The position numbers were made by a program, and so were the translations under genes. This document shows positions 25,227-35,189 of a DNA stretch of 64,000 nucleotides, one piece after another. The notes beneath the pieces were generated by a model. It was not told the origin of the DNA. It searched no databases and worked only from the letters and a program-made list of their open reading frames with translations. Source of the stretch: Helicobacter hepaticus ATCC 51449 (lineage in GTDB: Bacteria > Campylobacterota > Campylobacteria > Campylobacterales > Helicobacteraceae); the NCBI RefSeq assembly GCF_000007905.1, contig NC_004917.1, positions 744,001 to 808,000 of the forward strand, in the 5' to 3' direction. Numbering within the stretch: the stretch's first letter is position 1; every line of letters starts with the position of its first letter.

Positions 25227-26156
25227 CATTAGTGCTTTTGAACTTTCTCTTACATTTTTTCCATTTATAATCAGATTAATCTCTCTCGCAATAGGCGTAT
25301 AAATATTTTCCCTTTGTCCTATTTCTGTAATTGCTTTTGCAGTAATCACGCCTTCTGCTACTTCACCAAGCTCTTTGAGAATCTCATTAATTGCTTTTCC
25401 TTTCGCCAATCCAAGTCCAACACGATAATTGCGCGACATTGTAGAGTTTGAGGTTAAAAATAAATCTCCAGCACCTGAGAGCCCCAAGAATGTTTCCATT
25501 TTTGCGCCAAAATGCTCTCCGAATCGACTCATTTCTACAAGTCCTCGTGCAAGAAGAGAGGCTTTCGCATTCATACCAAATGCTAACCCATCGCAAATTC
25601 CACCTGCAATAGCGATGACATTTTTATATGCTCCAGCCACTTCTCCACCAACAACATCGGGACTTGCATAAGTTTTAATAAAATGTGGCATCAAAGTGCC
25701 AAATTCACGACTTAACTCAAGATTGCGCGAATGAATAACAAGTGCGCAAGGCAAAGAATGCACTACTTCAGAAGCAAAACTAGGACCACATAAATAGGCA
25801 ATGCTTTTATGAGCAATGCGCTCCTCCATAATATCACTTACAAATGCGCCACTGCCAGATTCTATCCCTTTGCTTGCGCAGAGAATCTTTATCTTTTGTG
25901 GCAAATCAGCTACTGCTAACCATTCTCGTAATGCACTCGTAGCTATTGCCATAACAAAATACTGCGCATCTAATGCTTCTTTATGCGAAACTTGTATAAT
26001 TGATGTGCAATTTAATGTTTTCAATTTTTGATTTAAAGGCTCAAGCAAAGAGCTAATATCTCTACGTGAGATAATTCTTACCTCATTTTTTTCGGCTAAT
26101 GCAAAAGCTAGTGCCCTACCCCAAGCTCCTCCACCAAATACACTTACCTTGCTCAT
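25221..26156 (-). CDS. gpsA: Glycerol-3-phosphate dehydrogenase [NAD(P)+]
   Basis: 311 residues. The N-terminal dinucleotide-binding GGGAWGRALA, then CASKGIE, YLCGPSFASEV, and the catalytic-lysine region GAYKNVIAIAGGICDGL are all present. It reduces dihydroxyacetone phosphate to sn-glycerol 3-phosphate, the backbone for phospholipids. It is convergent with hup and upstream of nothing on its own strand, so likely a single transcription unit. Confidence 0.95.
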   Translation of the reverse strand: MSKVSVFGGGAWGRALAFALAEKNEVRIISRRDISSLLEPLNQKLKTLNCTSIIQVSHKEALDAQYFVMAIATSALREWLAVADLPQKIKILCASKGIESGSGAFVSDIMEERIAHKSIAYLCGPSFASEVVHSLPCALVIHSRNLELSREFGTLMPHFIKTYASPDVVGGEVAGAYKNVIAIAGGICDGLAFGMNAKASLLARGLVEMSRFGEHFGAKMETFLGLSGAGDLFLTSNSTMSRNYRVGLGLAKGKAINEILKELGEVAEGVITAKAITEIGQRENIYTPIAREINLIINGKNVRESSKALMA

Positions 26157-26199
26157 TTAAAGTCCTCACTTATTTTTAACGAGATTATATCAAAGCTCA

Positions 26200-26880
26200 T
26201 TAAAACACATAACTATAAGTCAAAAAAACCTGTGTAGTAATTGTATAAAGATTAGCATAGGAATTTGCTTGAGCTACATTTCTCACAACAGGGGTTATTC
26301 CTTGTGAATATGTTGCCAAAAGCGCATCATTACTTGAAAGTTGTGTTTGCTTTAATGTAAGTGTGATACGATGCGATTTAAGTATCGTTAATACCATACC
26401 AATACTATTTGCCCATACAGGATACATTATCTTTGTGCCATAATCATAAGCATTTTCTTCGTATCGTTGTGCATTATCATAAGTTTTGACTTTACCTCCT
26501 CGTCTTTGCGTATCAATTTCTAAAGCATTTGATACAAAAAAATTTAACTTCACATCTGTATCGGATTTAATAGAATAATTTAACTCTATACCAGCACCAT
26601 ACCGAGACATTGGTGCTTCAACCTCATTCAAATTGGCATTGCCTGTTTCAAGCTCAAACTCTGAATATCCCTCATTAGCAATAGTATTCGCTCTAATTGA
26701 GAAATTTTTACTCACTTGTGCCTTTATTTTAGAATCTCCCTCTTTACTCTCAGTATTTTGGGCAGAAAGTGGCGTATTAGGTGCTACATTAAGCTTATGA
26801 AGCTGTAATTCTTCAGCACATATCAAACTTGCGACAAGGCTTATTAAGAATATTCCCTTCACTTTGCTCACTCCTAACAT
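26200..26880 (-). CDS. Putative outer-membrane beta-barrel protein (226 aa)
   Basis: A signal peptide (about residues 1-22, ending CAEEL) is followed by a Lys/Ser-rich linker and alternating hydrophobic strands. The C-terminus ends in an aromatic residue (TYSYVF), the typical outer-membrane insertion signal. I recognise no specific family. The end resembles the other two small barrel-like proteins in this window (38664-39212 and 46961-47629), though lengths and interiors differ. A location in the outer membrane is inferred. Confidence 0.6.
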   Translation of the reverse strand: MLGVSKVKGIFLISLVASLICAEELQLHKLNVAPNTPLSAQNTESKEGDSKIKAQVSKNFSIRANTIANEGYSEFELETGNANLNEVEAPMSRYGAGIELNYSIKSDTDVKLNFFVSNALEIDTQRRGGKVKTYDNAQRYEENAYDYGTKIMYPVWANSIGMVLTILKSHRITLTLKQTQLSSNDALLATYSQGITPVVRNVAQANSYANLYTITTQVFLTYSYVF

Positions 26881-26902
26881 TAAATCTTAAAATACAAGAC
26901 TC

Positions 26903-26926
26903 TATAGGTTCTTATAATAACCTATA
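26903..26926. promoter_or_regulatory. 8-bp inverted repeat at the barrel-protein promoter
   Basis: TATAGGTT at 26903-26910 and AACCTATA at 26919-26926 form a perfect inverted repeat centred about 34 bases upstream of the ATG at 26880. The loop contains TTATAAT/ATTATAA, which could be the -10 box on either strand. A dimeric regulator binding across a promoter would leave such a site. No regulator is encoded next to it. Confidence 0.35.
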
Positions 26927-27074
26927 TATCGGTATTCCTAATGCTTTTTTGTAATAACATCTGCTTTTCTTTGTAAGTAATATTATATAAAAAATTTTTA
27001 AGAATTTATAAATATTTTATGCCTATTAGCCTATACTAGCATTTTATATTCCAATATTTTCAACACAAAAGGCT

Positions 27075-28505
27075 ATGAAAATGTCAGCGTATGAAACGAT
27101 TATCGGTTTAGAGGTGCATGTCCAACTCAATACCAAAACAAAAATTTTTTGCTTTTGCGCAACAAGCTTTGGTGATGAGCCTAACAAAAATGTTTGCCCC
27201 ACTTGCTTAGGGCTACCCGGCGCACTCCCCGTGCTTAATCGCGAAGCGGTAAAAAAGGCGATTTCCTTTGGCACTGCGATTAATGCGACTATTAATCAAA
27301 ACTCTGTCTTTGCACGCAAAAACTATTTTTACCCAGACTTGCCAAAAGCCTATCAAATCAGTCAATTTGAGATTCCTATCGTAGGACGAGGAAGTATTGA
27401 AATTGAATGTAATAACCAAACAAAAACTATCGGTGTAACGCGTGCGCACCTTGAAGAAGATGCAGGTAAAAATATCCACGAAAATAATTATTCAAAAGTA
27501 GATTTAAATCGTGCCTGTACGCCTCTACTAGAAATTGTGAGTGAGCCCGATATGCGAAGTTCCGATGAGGCAATAGCCTATCTTAAAAAGCTGCATTCTA
27601 TTGTGCGATTTCTTGGCATAAGCGATGCAAATATGCAAGAAGGAAGCTTTAGATGTGATGCAAACGTTTCTATTCGCCCCAAAGGAGATTGCAAACTCTA
27701 TACGCGTGTAGAGATTAAGAATCTTAACTCCTTTAAATTTATCCAAAAAGCGATTGAATATGAGGTAGAGCGACAAATTGAAGCTTGGGAAGAGGGAAAA
27801 TATCAAAGCGAAGTTGTGCAAGAAACTCGTCTTTTTGACACTGCCAAAGGCATTACTCGTTCAATGCGTGGCAAGGAAGAGGCGGCTGATTATCGCTATT
27901 TCCCTGACCCTGACCTTTTGCCTGTTTTTATTGATGAGAATCTTATGCGTGAGGGAGTGAAGATTCCAGAAATGCCCGATGAAAAAAGGGAGCGATACAT
28001 TAATACCTTAGGACTTAAGCCTTATGATGCAGGTGTGCTTACAAGTAGCCTTGAGCTTGCGCTTTATTTTGAATCTATGCTTGAAGAAGGTGCGAGCGCA
28101 AAAGGTGCTCTTACTTGGCTTACTACAGAGCTTTTAGGACGATTAAAGGGTGAAAATACGCTGCAGACTTGTGGGGTGGATTCTAAAACTTTAGCCACAC
28201 TTGTTAAACGCATTGAGGAGGGCAAAATCAGCGGAAAAAGTGGCAAAGAAATTTTAGATGTGCTTATGGAAAAAGGAGGCGATGTAGATAGCCTCATAGA
28301 TTCTATGGGATTAGCCCAAATTAATGATGATGGCGCAATTATTGCAGTTATAGAATCTGTGTTAAGCGCTAATGCCGACAAGGTCGCGGAATACAAAAGT
28401 GGCAAAGACAAACTCTTTGGATTCTTTGTCGGGCAAGTGATGAAAAACTCTAAAGGCGCAAATCCAGCAAGGGTAAATGAGCTTTTAAAAGAAAAATTAG
28501 GGTAG
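27075..28505 (+). CDS. gatB: Aspartyl/glutamyl-tRNA amidotransferase subunit B
   Basis: 476 residues. GLEVHVQL near the N-terminus, the [16 protein letters not shown] signature and [12 protein letters not shown]-like [10 protein letters not shown] are diagnostic. The C-terminus carries the YqeY/GatB helical tail ([18 protein letters not shown]). With GatA and GatC it converts Glu-tRNA-Gln and Asp-tRNA-Asn to the amide forms. It ends eight bases before the start of the defence-type island. Confidence 0.97.
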   Translation: MKMSAYETIIGLEVHVQLNTKTKIFCFCATSFGDEPNKNVCPTCLGLPGALPVLNREAVKKAISFGTAINATINQNSVFARKNYFYPDLPKAYQISQFEIPIVGRGSIEIECNNQTKTIGVTRAHLEEDAGKNIHENNYSKVDLNRACTPLLEIVSEPDMRSSDEAIAYLKKLHSIVRFLGISDANMQEGSFRCDANVSIRPKGDCKLYTRVEIKNLNSFKFIQKAIEYEVERQIEAWEEGKYQSEVVQETRLFDTAKGITRSMRGKEEAADYRYFPDPDLLPVFIDENLMREGVKIPEMPDEKRERYINTLGLKPYDAGVLTSSLELALYFESMLEEGASAKGALTWLTTELLGRLKGENTLQTCGVDSKTLATLVKRIEEGKISGKSGKEILDVLMEKGGDVDSLIDSMGLAQINDDGAIIAVIESVLSANADKVAEYKSGKDKLFGFFVGQVMKNSKGANPARVNELLKEKLG

Positions 28506-28513
28506 TATGAACA

Positions 28514-31500
28514 ATGGAAGAGAATATTATAGCTTTTAGCGGGGGGGGGGGATAGAGAAAATTCTTATTGCCCTACATACCCGCAGAATCTTAAATTCAC
28601 CACAAATAAAGGTCAAAATACACTTTTAAATCAATTCAAAAATGCTCTAAGTGATAACAACACGCAGAATCTAAGCTTTCTTATTGGGTTTTTTCGCATA
28701 AGTGGCTTTATCCATTTACATAAACTTTTACAAGAAAACAATAACTATGCAAAATTTAAGAACATTCGTATTTTGGTTGGACTTAATGTAGATACTCTCA
28801 TATATGAGCTTTCACAAAAGAATTTGGATTGCGCCTATCAAGGCGATAGATTCCATAATCTTTTTAAAAAATATGCTAGAGAAAGAAAACTACGATAAAG
28901 AGGTAGATGATTCTATTATTTGCTTACAAAATGTTTTAGAACTAGAACAACTACAAATTCGTATGGTGCGCACTAAAAATTGCCACGCTAAATTTTATCT
29001 TTTTACTTCAGAACCAAAGACAAACCACGCACACAACAATATACCATTTTATGAAGGCTCACTTATTGTAGGTAGCTCAAACCTCACTCATAATGGCTTA
29101 GAGAAAAATTATGAAGTCAATCTCCTTACTAAAGAAAGCGCAGATATTAACTACGCATTAGAAGAATTTAACAAACTTTGGGAAGATTCTATAGAGATTA
29201 CAAAAAATGATATTGATGAATGTGTAAAACAAAGCTACCTAGAAATTTTAAGCCCAAAAGATATTTATTACAAGCTCCTTTTAACGCATTTTGGCAAAGA
29301 CTTTTTGGTGAAAGATAATGAAATTCCCGCTCTTTTTAAGGACTATATCGCGTATGATTATCAAATACACGCCGTGCAGGAAGGATTGCAAAAGCTTAAA
29401 AAATACAATGGATTCTTTCTTGCAGATGTTGTTGGGCTCGGCAAAACACTCATTGCGTCTGTCATCGCTAAAAAATGCCGCATAGACAATCTTAAGGGCA
29501 AGATTCTCATTGTTGCTCCACCGAGCGTTAAGAAATCGTGGAAAAAACATTTTGATGATATAAATATTGCAAATTATGAAATTTATACTCACGATAGCTT
29601 GCATAAAATCCCAAAAGAAACAAGAGAGGATATAGAGCTTATAATTATTGATGAAAGTCATAATTTTCGCTCCAGCACTTCAAACCGCTACAAACAGCTT
29701 GAAAATATTTGCAAGATTCCATTTAATGGCGCACATAAAAAAATTATTCTCCTCTCCGCCACTCCTCAAAATAACTCTCCAAAAGACTTAGCAAATCAAG
29801 TCTATCTTTTTTGCAATAGGCGAAATTCTCTCATTGAAGGCTTAAACAACTTAGAAAAATTTTTTAGCGACCTTCAAACAAAATTTGAAAACTCAATGAA
29901 AGAGTTAAAAACCATCAACCAAAACACAAATTTATCCACACAAGAAAAAGAATCTGCACAAAATAAAGAAAAGAAAAAGCTAGAAAATATTGCCAACACC
30001 TTACGTGACAAACTTTTGTCTCATATTATGATTCGCCGCACTAGAGGTGATATAGAGCTACTCTATAAAGATGATATGAAAAAGCAAAATCTCACTTTTC
30101 CAAAAATTGAACCCCCTAAAGATTTACTTTATGATTTAGATTCTAACTCACATAATCTTGCAAAAGAAACAATTGCTTTTCTCTCAAAGAAATACAACAA
30201 TATAGGCACTTTTTCCTATGTGCGTTATCTTATATTCCCAAATCTCACCCAAGATGGACAAGAGGAGTTTTTATCACAATATGGCGAAGATGAAAAAAGC
30301 AAAGGTTTTTATAATGACACAGCAGAGCGTTTGAGTGTGCTTATCCAAAAGATTCTATTTAAACGATTTGATTCAAGCATAGACGCATTTAAAGCCACAC
30401 TTGAAAATCAAATCACATCTCACAATGCCCTTATTACAATGTTTAGCGAGGGCACCATCGCACTCCCAAAGGGCTATAATTCAAGAGAAAAGCTATATGA
30501 GGCTGTATTATCAGATAATGATAAAGACTTGCAGAATCTCTTAGAGAAAAAGGAAGATAAATTCATACATTTACAATCTCATCATTTTAAGAATGATTTT
30601 TATCAAAAGCTACAAAATGATAGAGATGCCCTAGAAAAATTACTCAATGCGTGGGAGAATATACAAGGAGATTCTAAACTTGATAAACTCAAAGATTCTT
30701 TAGATAAATATCTACCACAATCACAAAAAATAGTGATTTTCACAGAAGCAGCGACAACTGCAAAATATCTTGCTAAAGAGCTTATTGCATATACAATTTT
30801 ACAAATTGATGCAAGTAATCGCGAAGAAAACGAGCAAAAAATTAAAGAAAATTTTGACGCAAACTATCCTAAAGAGAAACAAAAAGATGAGTTTAATATC
30901 ATCATTACAACCGACACATTAGCAGAAGGAATTAACCTTCATCGTGCAAATATTATTATTAATTATGACACGCCTTATAATTCCACAAGGCTAATGCAAA
31001 GAATAGGGCGCATTAATCGTATAGGCACGAGCTTTGAAAAAATCCATATTTATAATTTCAAGCCTACGCATTTAGCCGATGAGATTATCAATATAAACTC
31101 TATCGCCTCTGGCAAACTGCAAAGCTTTCACTATACATTAGGGGAAGATTCAGCAATTTATGATGATGAAGAGATTGTAGGGAGCAAAAATCTCTATTCT
31201 CAAATCGATAAAAACAATCAAGAAACAAGCAAAGATTCACAATACAAAAAAGCATTACAAGATTTCTACAAAAATCACAAAGATGAATTTGATAGGATAG
31301 AGCATCTCCCGCTTAAATCACGCACGATAATACAATCACATCAAACTCAAAGTTTTGCTTATATTCGCCACATTTCTAGCCACAATCACGCACACTTTTA
31401 TCCATATCATATTGTGCCAAGCCAAAACTTACTCCAAGAGCCACAAACACAAGAATGTGATTTTTATGAAATGGCAGACTTTTTGAAAGCACATTTAGAA

Positions 31501-31932
31501 TCTTGTCCTCTCAAAAATGCAGATATGAGCGTGCATTATACGCATATCCAAAGTGCAATGCAATCCTACAAACAATCTCTAAAATCCCGCAATACGCCTA
31601 ATCCAACGAAAAAAGAGCTTAAACCACAAGAAATAACAGCTATCAGTAAAATTAATTCTTGCCCAGAATTAGATTCGCAAGTGAAGGAAAATCTTATTGA
31701 TTTAATAAAAAACGGACACCCCCAGCTTACTAAAGAGACTATCAATATAAAGGCTAAAAATAGTGCGGATTTTGCAAGAGAAGTCCTTGTCATCAAAGAA
31801 AAATTTGCCCCAAATGCAGATTTGCAGACTAGCAAAGAGCAAGATTATAACACAATAGATTCTGCCACCCACACAGAACCTCAAATCCAAATTAGCATTA
31901 CGACAATTCACTTAACAAAGGGGATAAAATGA
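28514..31932 (+). CDS. PLD-nuclease/SF2 helicase, phase-variable and frameshifted in this sequence
   Basis: A start ATG at 28514 leads into a G11 tract (28541-28551). With G11 the frame hits TAG at once. With G10 or G13 it would enter an open frame (about 28551-28870) encoding a PLD-type N-terminus (FLIGFFRISGF, RILVGLNVDT). A second one-base shift at T5A6 (28861-28871) is needed to join the main frame, open from 28804 to 31932. The latter carries HAK and GSSN (PLD catalytic pair), GLGKT, DESH, SATPQ and QRIGRINRIG (helicase I, II, III, VI). It is coupled to the methylase by overlap. Likely a restriction-type motor nuclease, OFF as sequenced. Confidence 0.75.
28541..28551 (+). repeat. G11 tract at the helicase N-terminus
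   Basis: Eleven consecutive G at codons 10-13 of the helicase gene start. G10 or G13 would connect the ATG at 28514 to the PLD-like frame, while G11 gives a 13-residue peptide and G12 a short out-of-frame product. This is the classic layout of a phase-variable restriction gene. Confidence 0.8.
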
Positions 31933-34900
31933 GTGCAGTAGAATCTTCAAAGACTTTAGATATTTTTCTTAATAACGCCTATAAGCACGAACATTTTCAA
32001 AACTTCATCATAGAATCTTTTGGGAAAAATATTGACATAAAAACCAAGCAACGCACTCCTTATGATAAACATAATAGCATTATCACCGCCTATTCACAAA
32101 TGTGTGAAAATATCACCCTAGATTCACAAAGCTTAAGCATCTATGCCTTTAAAACAACATCAATTAATGCCAAAATCACCCTCCATAAAGAAATCGCTGA
32201 AATCATCAAAAATCAACCAGAAATAAATGCAATGCTTGCAGTTTTTTATGATGAAAGCAAAGAATTTAGACTAAGTCTTGTAACACAAGGTTTTGATTAT
32301 GAAAAAAACAAAATGACCTTTTCAAATCTCCGCCGACAAAGCTTCACACTAGGGGAAAATACAAAGACAAAAACAGCCAAATTACAACTTCAAGGATTTT
32401 TAGATAAAGAAAAAACTTTAAAAAATCTCCAAGAAGCTTTTAGTACAGAACCTATAAGTAAAGAATTTTATAGAGATTATGAAAGGCTTTATAAAGATTT
32501 ATCGCAAAAATTATGTCAAAATCAAGCCACTTTCAATGCTTTAGACAATTATGAAGGTTTAAATGGAGAAAAAGCAGTCAATGCCTTTGTCAAAAAACTT
32601 CTAGGGCGCATTGTGTTTTTATACTTTTTGCAAAAAAAGGGTTGGTTAGGCGTAGCACAAAATGCTTCTTATGGAGAAGGCGATAAAAACTTTTTGTTTT
32701 CACTTTTTAGCAAAGCCACGCAAAATAATGAATCTTTTTATACAAAATACCTTTGCCCTTTATTTTTTGAGACACTTAACACACAAAGAGAAAACGACTA
32801 TTCACCCCACTTTGATTGTAAGATTCCATTCCTTAATGGTGGGCTTTTTGAAGAGTATAAAGACAAGCAAGGTAAGGGCATAGAAAGAGATTTTGTCCTT
32901 ACACAAAGCCTAGAAAATACCGATTTTGAAGCAATTTTTGATGTATTTGAAAACTATAATTTTACGATTGAAGAATCCACCCCAGATAATCAAGAAATCG
33001 GTATTGACCCTGAAATGCTTGGCAAAGTGTTTGAAAACCTCATTGATTATAATAAATCAAGTGGGGCTTTTTACACGCCTAGAGAAATTGTGCATTTTAT
33101 GTGTAAAAATGTCCTAACCCGCACATTACAGGAGAGAATCTTGCACGATGAATCTCACCTCACACAAGATACAGAATCTCCACACGCACACAAAGATTCA
33201 CTCTATAACTTTATTTTTTATAAACAAAGCGATGATTTTATTGCACAAAATGCGAAACAATTAACACAAGCTATCACATCGCTTAAAATCCTAGACCCTG
33301 CTATTGGCAGTGGTGCTTTCCCAATGGGAATGCTAAGCGAGATACTAGAGGCTCTGCATACACTCAATCCCTCTTTGCAAAAGCAAGACTTAGCAAGATA
33401 TAAGCGCGAGATTATAGAGCAGCAAATCTATGGAACAGACATTGATGCTGATGCGATTGAGATAGCAAAACTCCGCTTTTGGCTCTCAATCGCCGTAGAT
33501 GAGGATACACCTAGCCCACTTCCAAACCTTGACTTTAAATTTATGCAGGGCAATGCTCTTATAGAAAGCATTAATGGCATTGAAATTATTCCAAGTGATT
33601 TGAATGCACCACAACATCAAAAAAATCTCTTAGGTAGAGATGAAAACGCGTCTTTATTTGATAAATCACAAACTCATAAGCTAGAAGCACTTTTTCTGCA
33701 ATACTATGAGCCAAATGCACAAAAAGCACAACTCAAAGCAGAGATTTTAGCGATAATGAAAGAAGCCTTTGATGAGCGTATCAAGCAAATTGATGAGAAT
33801 ATTCAAAGCATAAAGGCAAATCCGGCTATTAAACCAAAAGAAAGAGTCAAACAGCAAGAAAAAATACTTCAATACGAATCTTTTAAACACGATTTAGACG
33901 CACTCCTTAAAGACTATGAAGAGCATAACTTCCACACCGACAAGCTTTTTTTATATCGCTTCTTTTTTGCACCCATTTTCGCACAAGGGGGCTTTGATAT
34001 AATCATTGGCAATCCTCCGTATATTGACTATCGCAGTATAGATGAAAATACAAAAATCTCTTTGCAAAAAAATTCTTTTGTTTATACAAACTCAAAAAGA
34101 GGGAGTATCTTTGTATATTTCATTGAAAAAGCAGCAAAACTAATACACAAACAAGGCTATTGTATTTTTATTAATCCTATAAATTATATCTGTCAAGATT
34201 CTGGTGCTGGAATTAGAGAGTTTATTGACAACAATCTTTGCCTTATCTCTATGATTGATGTATCAAGTTTTAAAGTTTTTAATTCTGCTTCTACCTATAC
34301 TTGCATTAATTGTTTTACTCATAAAAGTCAAGAACTAAAAGAAATAAATTTTGGTAGAGCTAATTGCGAAGAGGAATTAAATAATATTGCCTTAGAAAAA
34401 TTCCCACAAAGCAAAATTGAGAATTTATCTATTTTGCTAGATTCTATAACTACAAAAATTTTTAAGGCAAATTATCCACAATTATCAAGCTTTTGTGATA
34501 TTTTTTGTGCTTTATCCATAGCTGGTTTTAGAAATGATGTAAAAAATAAAAAAACTAAAGACAATGTCCCCTTTTTAGAATCTTCTGATATTCAAAAATA
34601 TGATTATAAACAAGGCAAATTTTTACATAATGCAGTATCTTATTATTCTACTGAAAAAATAAAAATATTTGAGGATTCGGAAATTATATTTATGGCGAGA
34701 ATGACAAACTTTATTCGTTGCTGTATTGCTCCTAAAGCTTATTTTGGAGGTAAAGTCAATATTTTACATAATTTTAAACTTGATAGGAAATTTATTCTTG
34801 GAGTTTTAAATAGTAAGCTAATAAATTATTTCTATGCCAAAAAATACTTTGCTTCACATATGCAAGGCGGTGCATTTGGATTTGATACTTTAAGTGTAGG

Positions 34901-35099
34901 TAGTTTGCCTATTCCTAAAATCACAAAGGCAAACCAAAGAATCGTTAATGAAATTGTCGCTTTGGTAGATAAAATTTTAGAATCTAAAGCAAAGGATTCC
35001 ACCGCCTCCACCAAAAAACTAGAATCGCAAATTGATTTTTTAGTTTATAAGTTGTATAGTTTAACTGATGAAGAGATAAAAATCATAGAATCTACATAA
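31929..35099 (+). CDS. Eco57I-class adenine DNA methyltransferase (1056 aa)
   Basis: Residues about 1-200 form an N-terminal domain with several charged helices. SAM motif I is LDPAIGSGAFPMGM (about 452-465) and the catalytic motif IV is NPPYIDY (about 694-700), marking an N6-adenine enzyme of the gamma class. The C-terminal 350 residues probably recognise the target (IPKI near the end, as in TaqI/Eco57I relatives). No PD-(D/E)xK or PLD nuclease was seen in it, so the cutting partner is probably the coupled helicase, whose stop overlaps this ATG by four bases. It could alternatively be a fused type IIG enzyme whose nuclease I could not identify. Confidence 0.85.
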   Translation: MSAVESSKTLDIFLNNAYKHEHFQNFIIESFGKNIDIKTKQRTPYDKHNSIITAYSQMCENITLDSQSLSIYAFKTTSINAKITLHKEIAEIIKNQPEINAMLAVFYDESKEFRLSLVTQGFDYEKNKMTFSNLRRQSFTLGENTKTKTAKLQLQGFLDKEKTLKNLQEAFSTEPISKEFYRDYERLYKDLSQKLCQNQATFNALDNYEGLNGEKAVNAFVKKLLGRIVFLYFLQKKGWLGVAQNASYGEGDKNFLFSLFSKATQNNESFYTKYLCPLFFETLNTQRENDYSPHFDCKIPFLNGGLFEEYKDKQGKGIERDFVLTQSLENTDFEAIFDVFENYNFTIEESTPDNQEIGIDPEMLGKVFENLIDYNKSSGAFYTPREIVHFMCKNVLTRTLQERILHDESHLTQDTESPHAHKDSLYNFIFYKQSDDFIAQNAKQLTQAITSLKILDPAIGSGAFPMGMLSEILEALHTLNPSLQKQDLARYKREIIEQQIYGTDIDADAIEIAKLRFWLSIAVDEDTPSPLPNLDFKFMQGNALIESINGIEIIPSDLNAPQHQKNLLGRDENASLFDKSQTHKLEALFLQYYEPNAQKAQLKAEILAIMKEAFDERIKQIDENIQSIKANPAIKPKERVKQQEKILQYESFKHDLDALLKDYEEHNFHTDKLFLYRFFFAPIFAQGGFDIIIGNPPYIDYRSIDENTKISLQKNSFVYTNSKRGSIFVYFIEKAAKLIHKQGYCIFINPINYICQDSGAGIREFIDNNLCLISMIDVSSFKVFNSASTYTCINCFTHKSQELKEINFGRANCEEELNNIALEKFPQSKIENLSILLDSITTKIFKANYPQLSSFCDIFCALSIAGFRNDVKNKKTKDNVPFLESSDIQKYDYKQGKFLHNAVSYYSTEKIKIFEDSEIIFMARMTNFIRCCIAPKAYFGGKVNILHNFKLDRKFILGVLNSKLINYFYAKKYFASHMQGGAFGFDTLSVGSLPIPKITKANQRIVNEIVALVDKILESKAKDSTASTKKLESQIDFLVYKLYSLTDEEIKIIEST

Positions 35100-35189
35100 A
35101 TACAAAGCATGATATTTGACTTTATATCTATTCCATATAAGCTTACAAATAGAGCTTTTACTCTAAAAATTTAAACAAAGGAATTAACA

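Noticed and set aside
28804-28870. ATG at 28804 as the true start of the helicase
   Set aside because: It cuts into a PLD-like N-terminal frame visible from 28551 in another frame; the residues from 28804 to about 28865 do not resemble the family.
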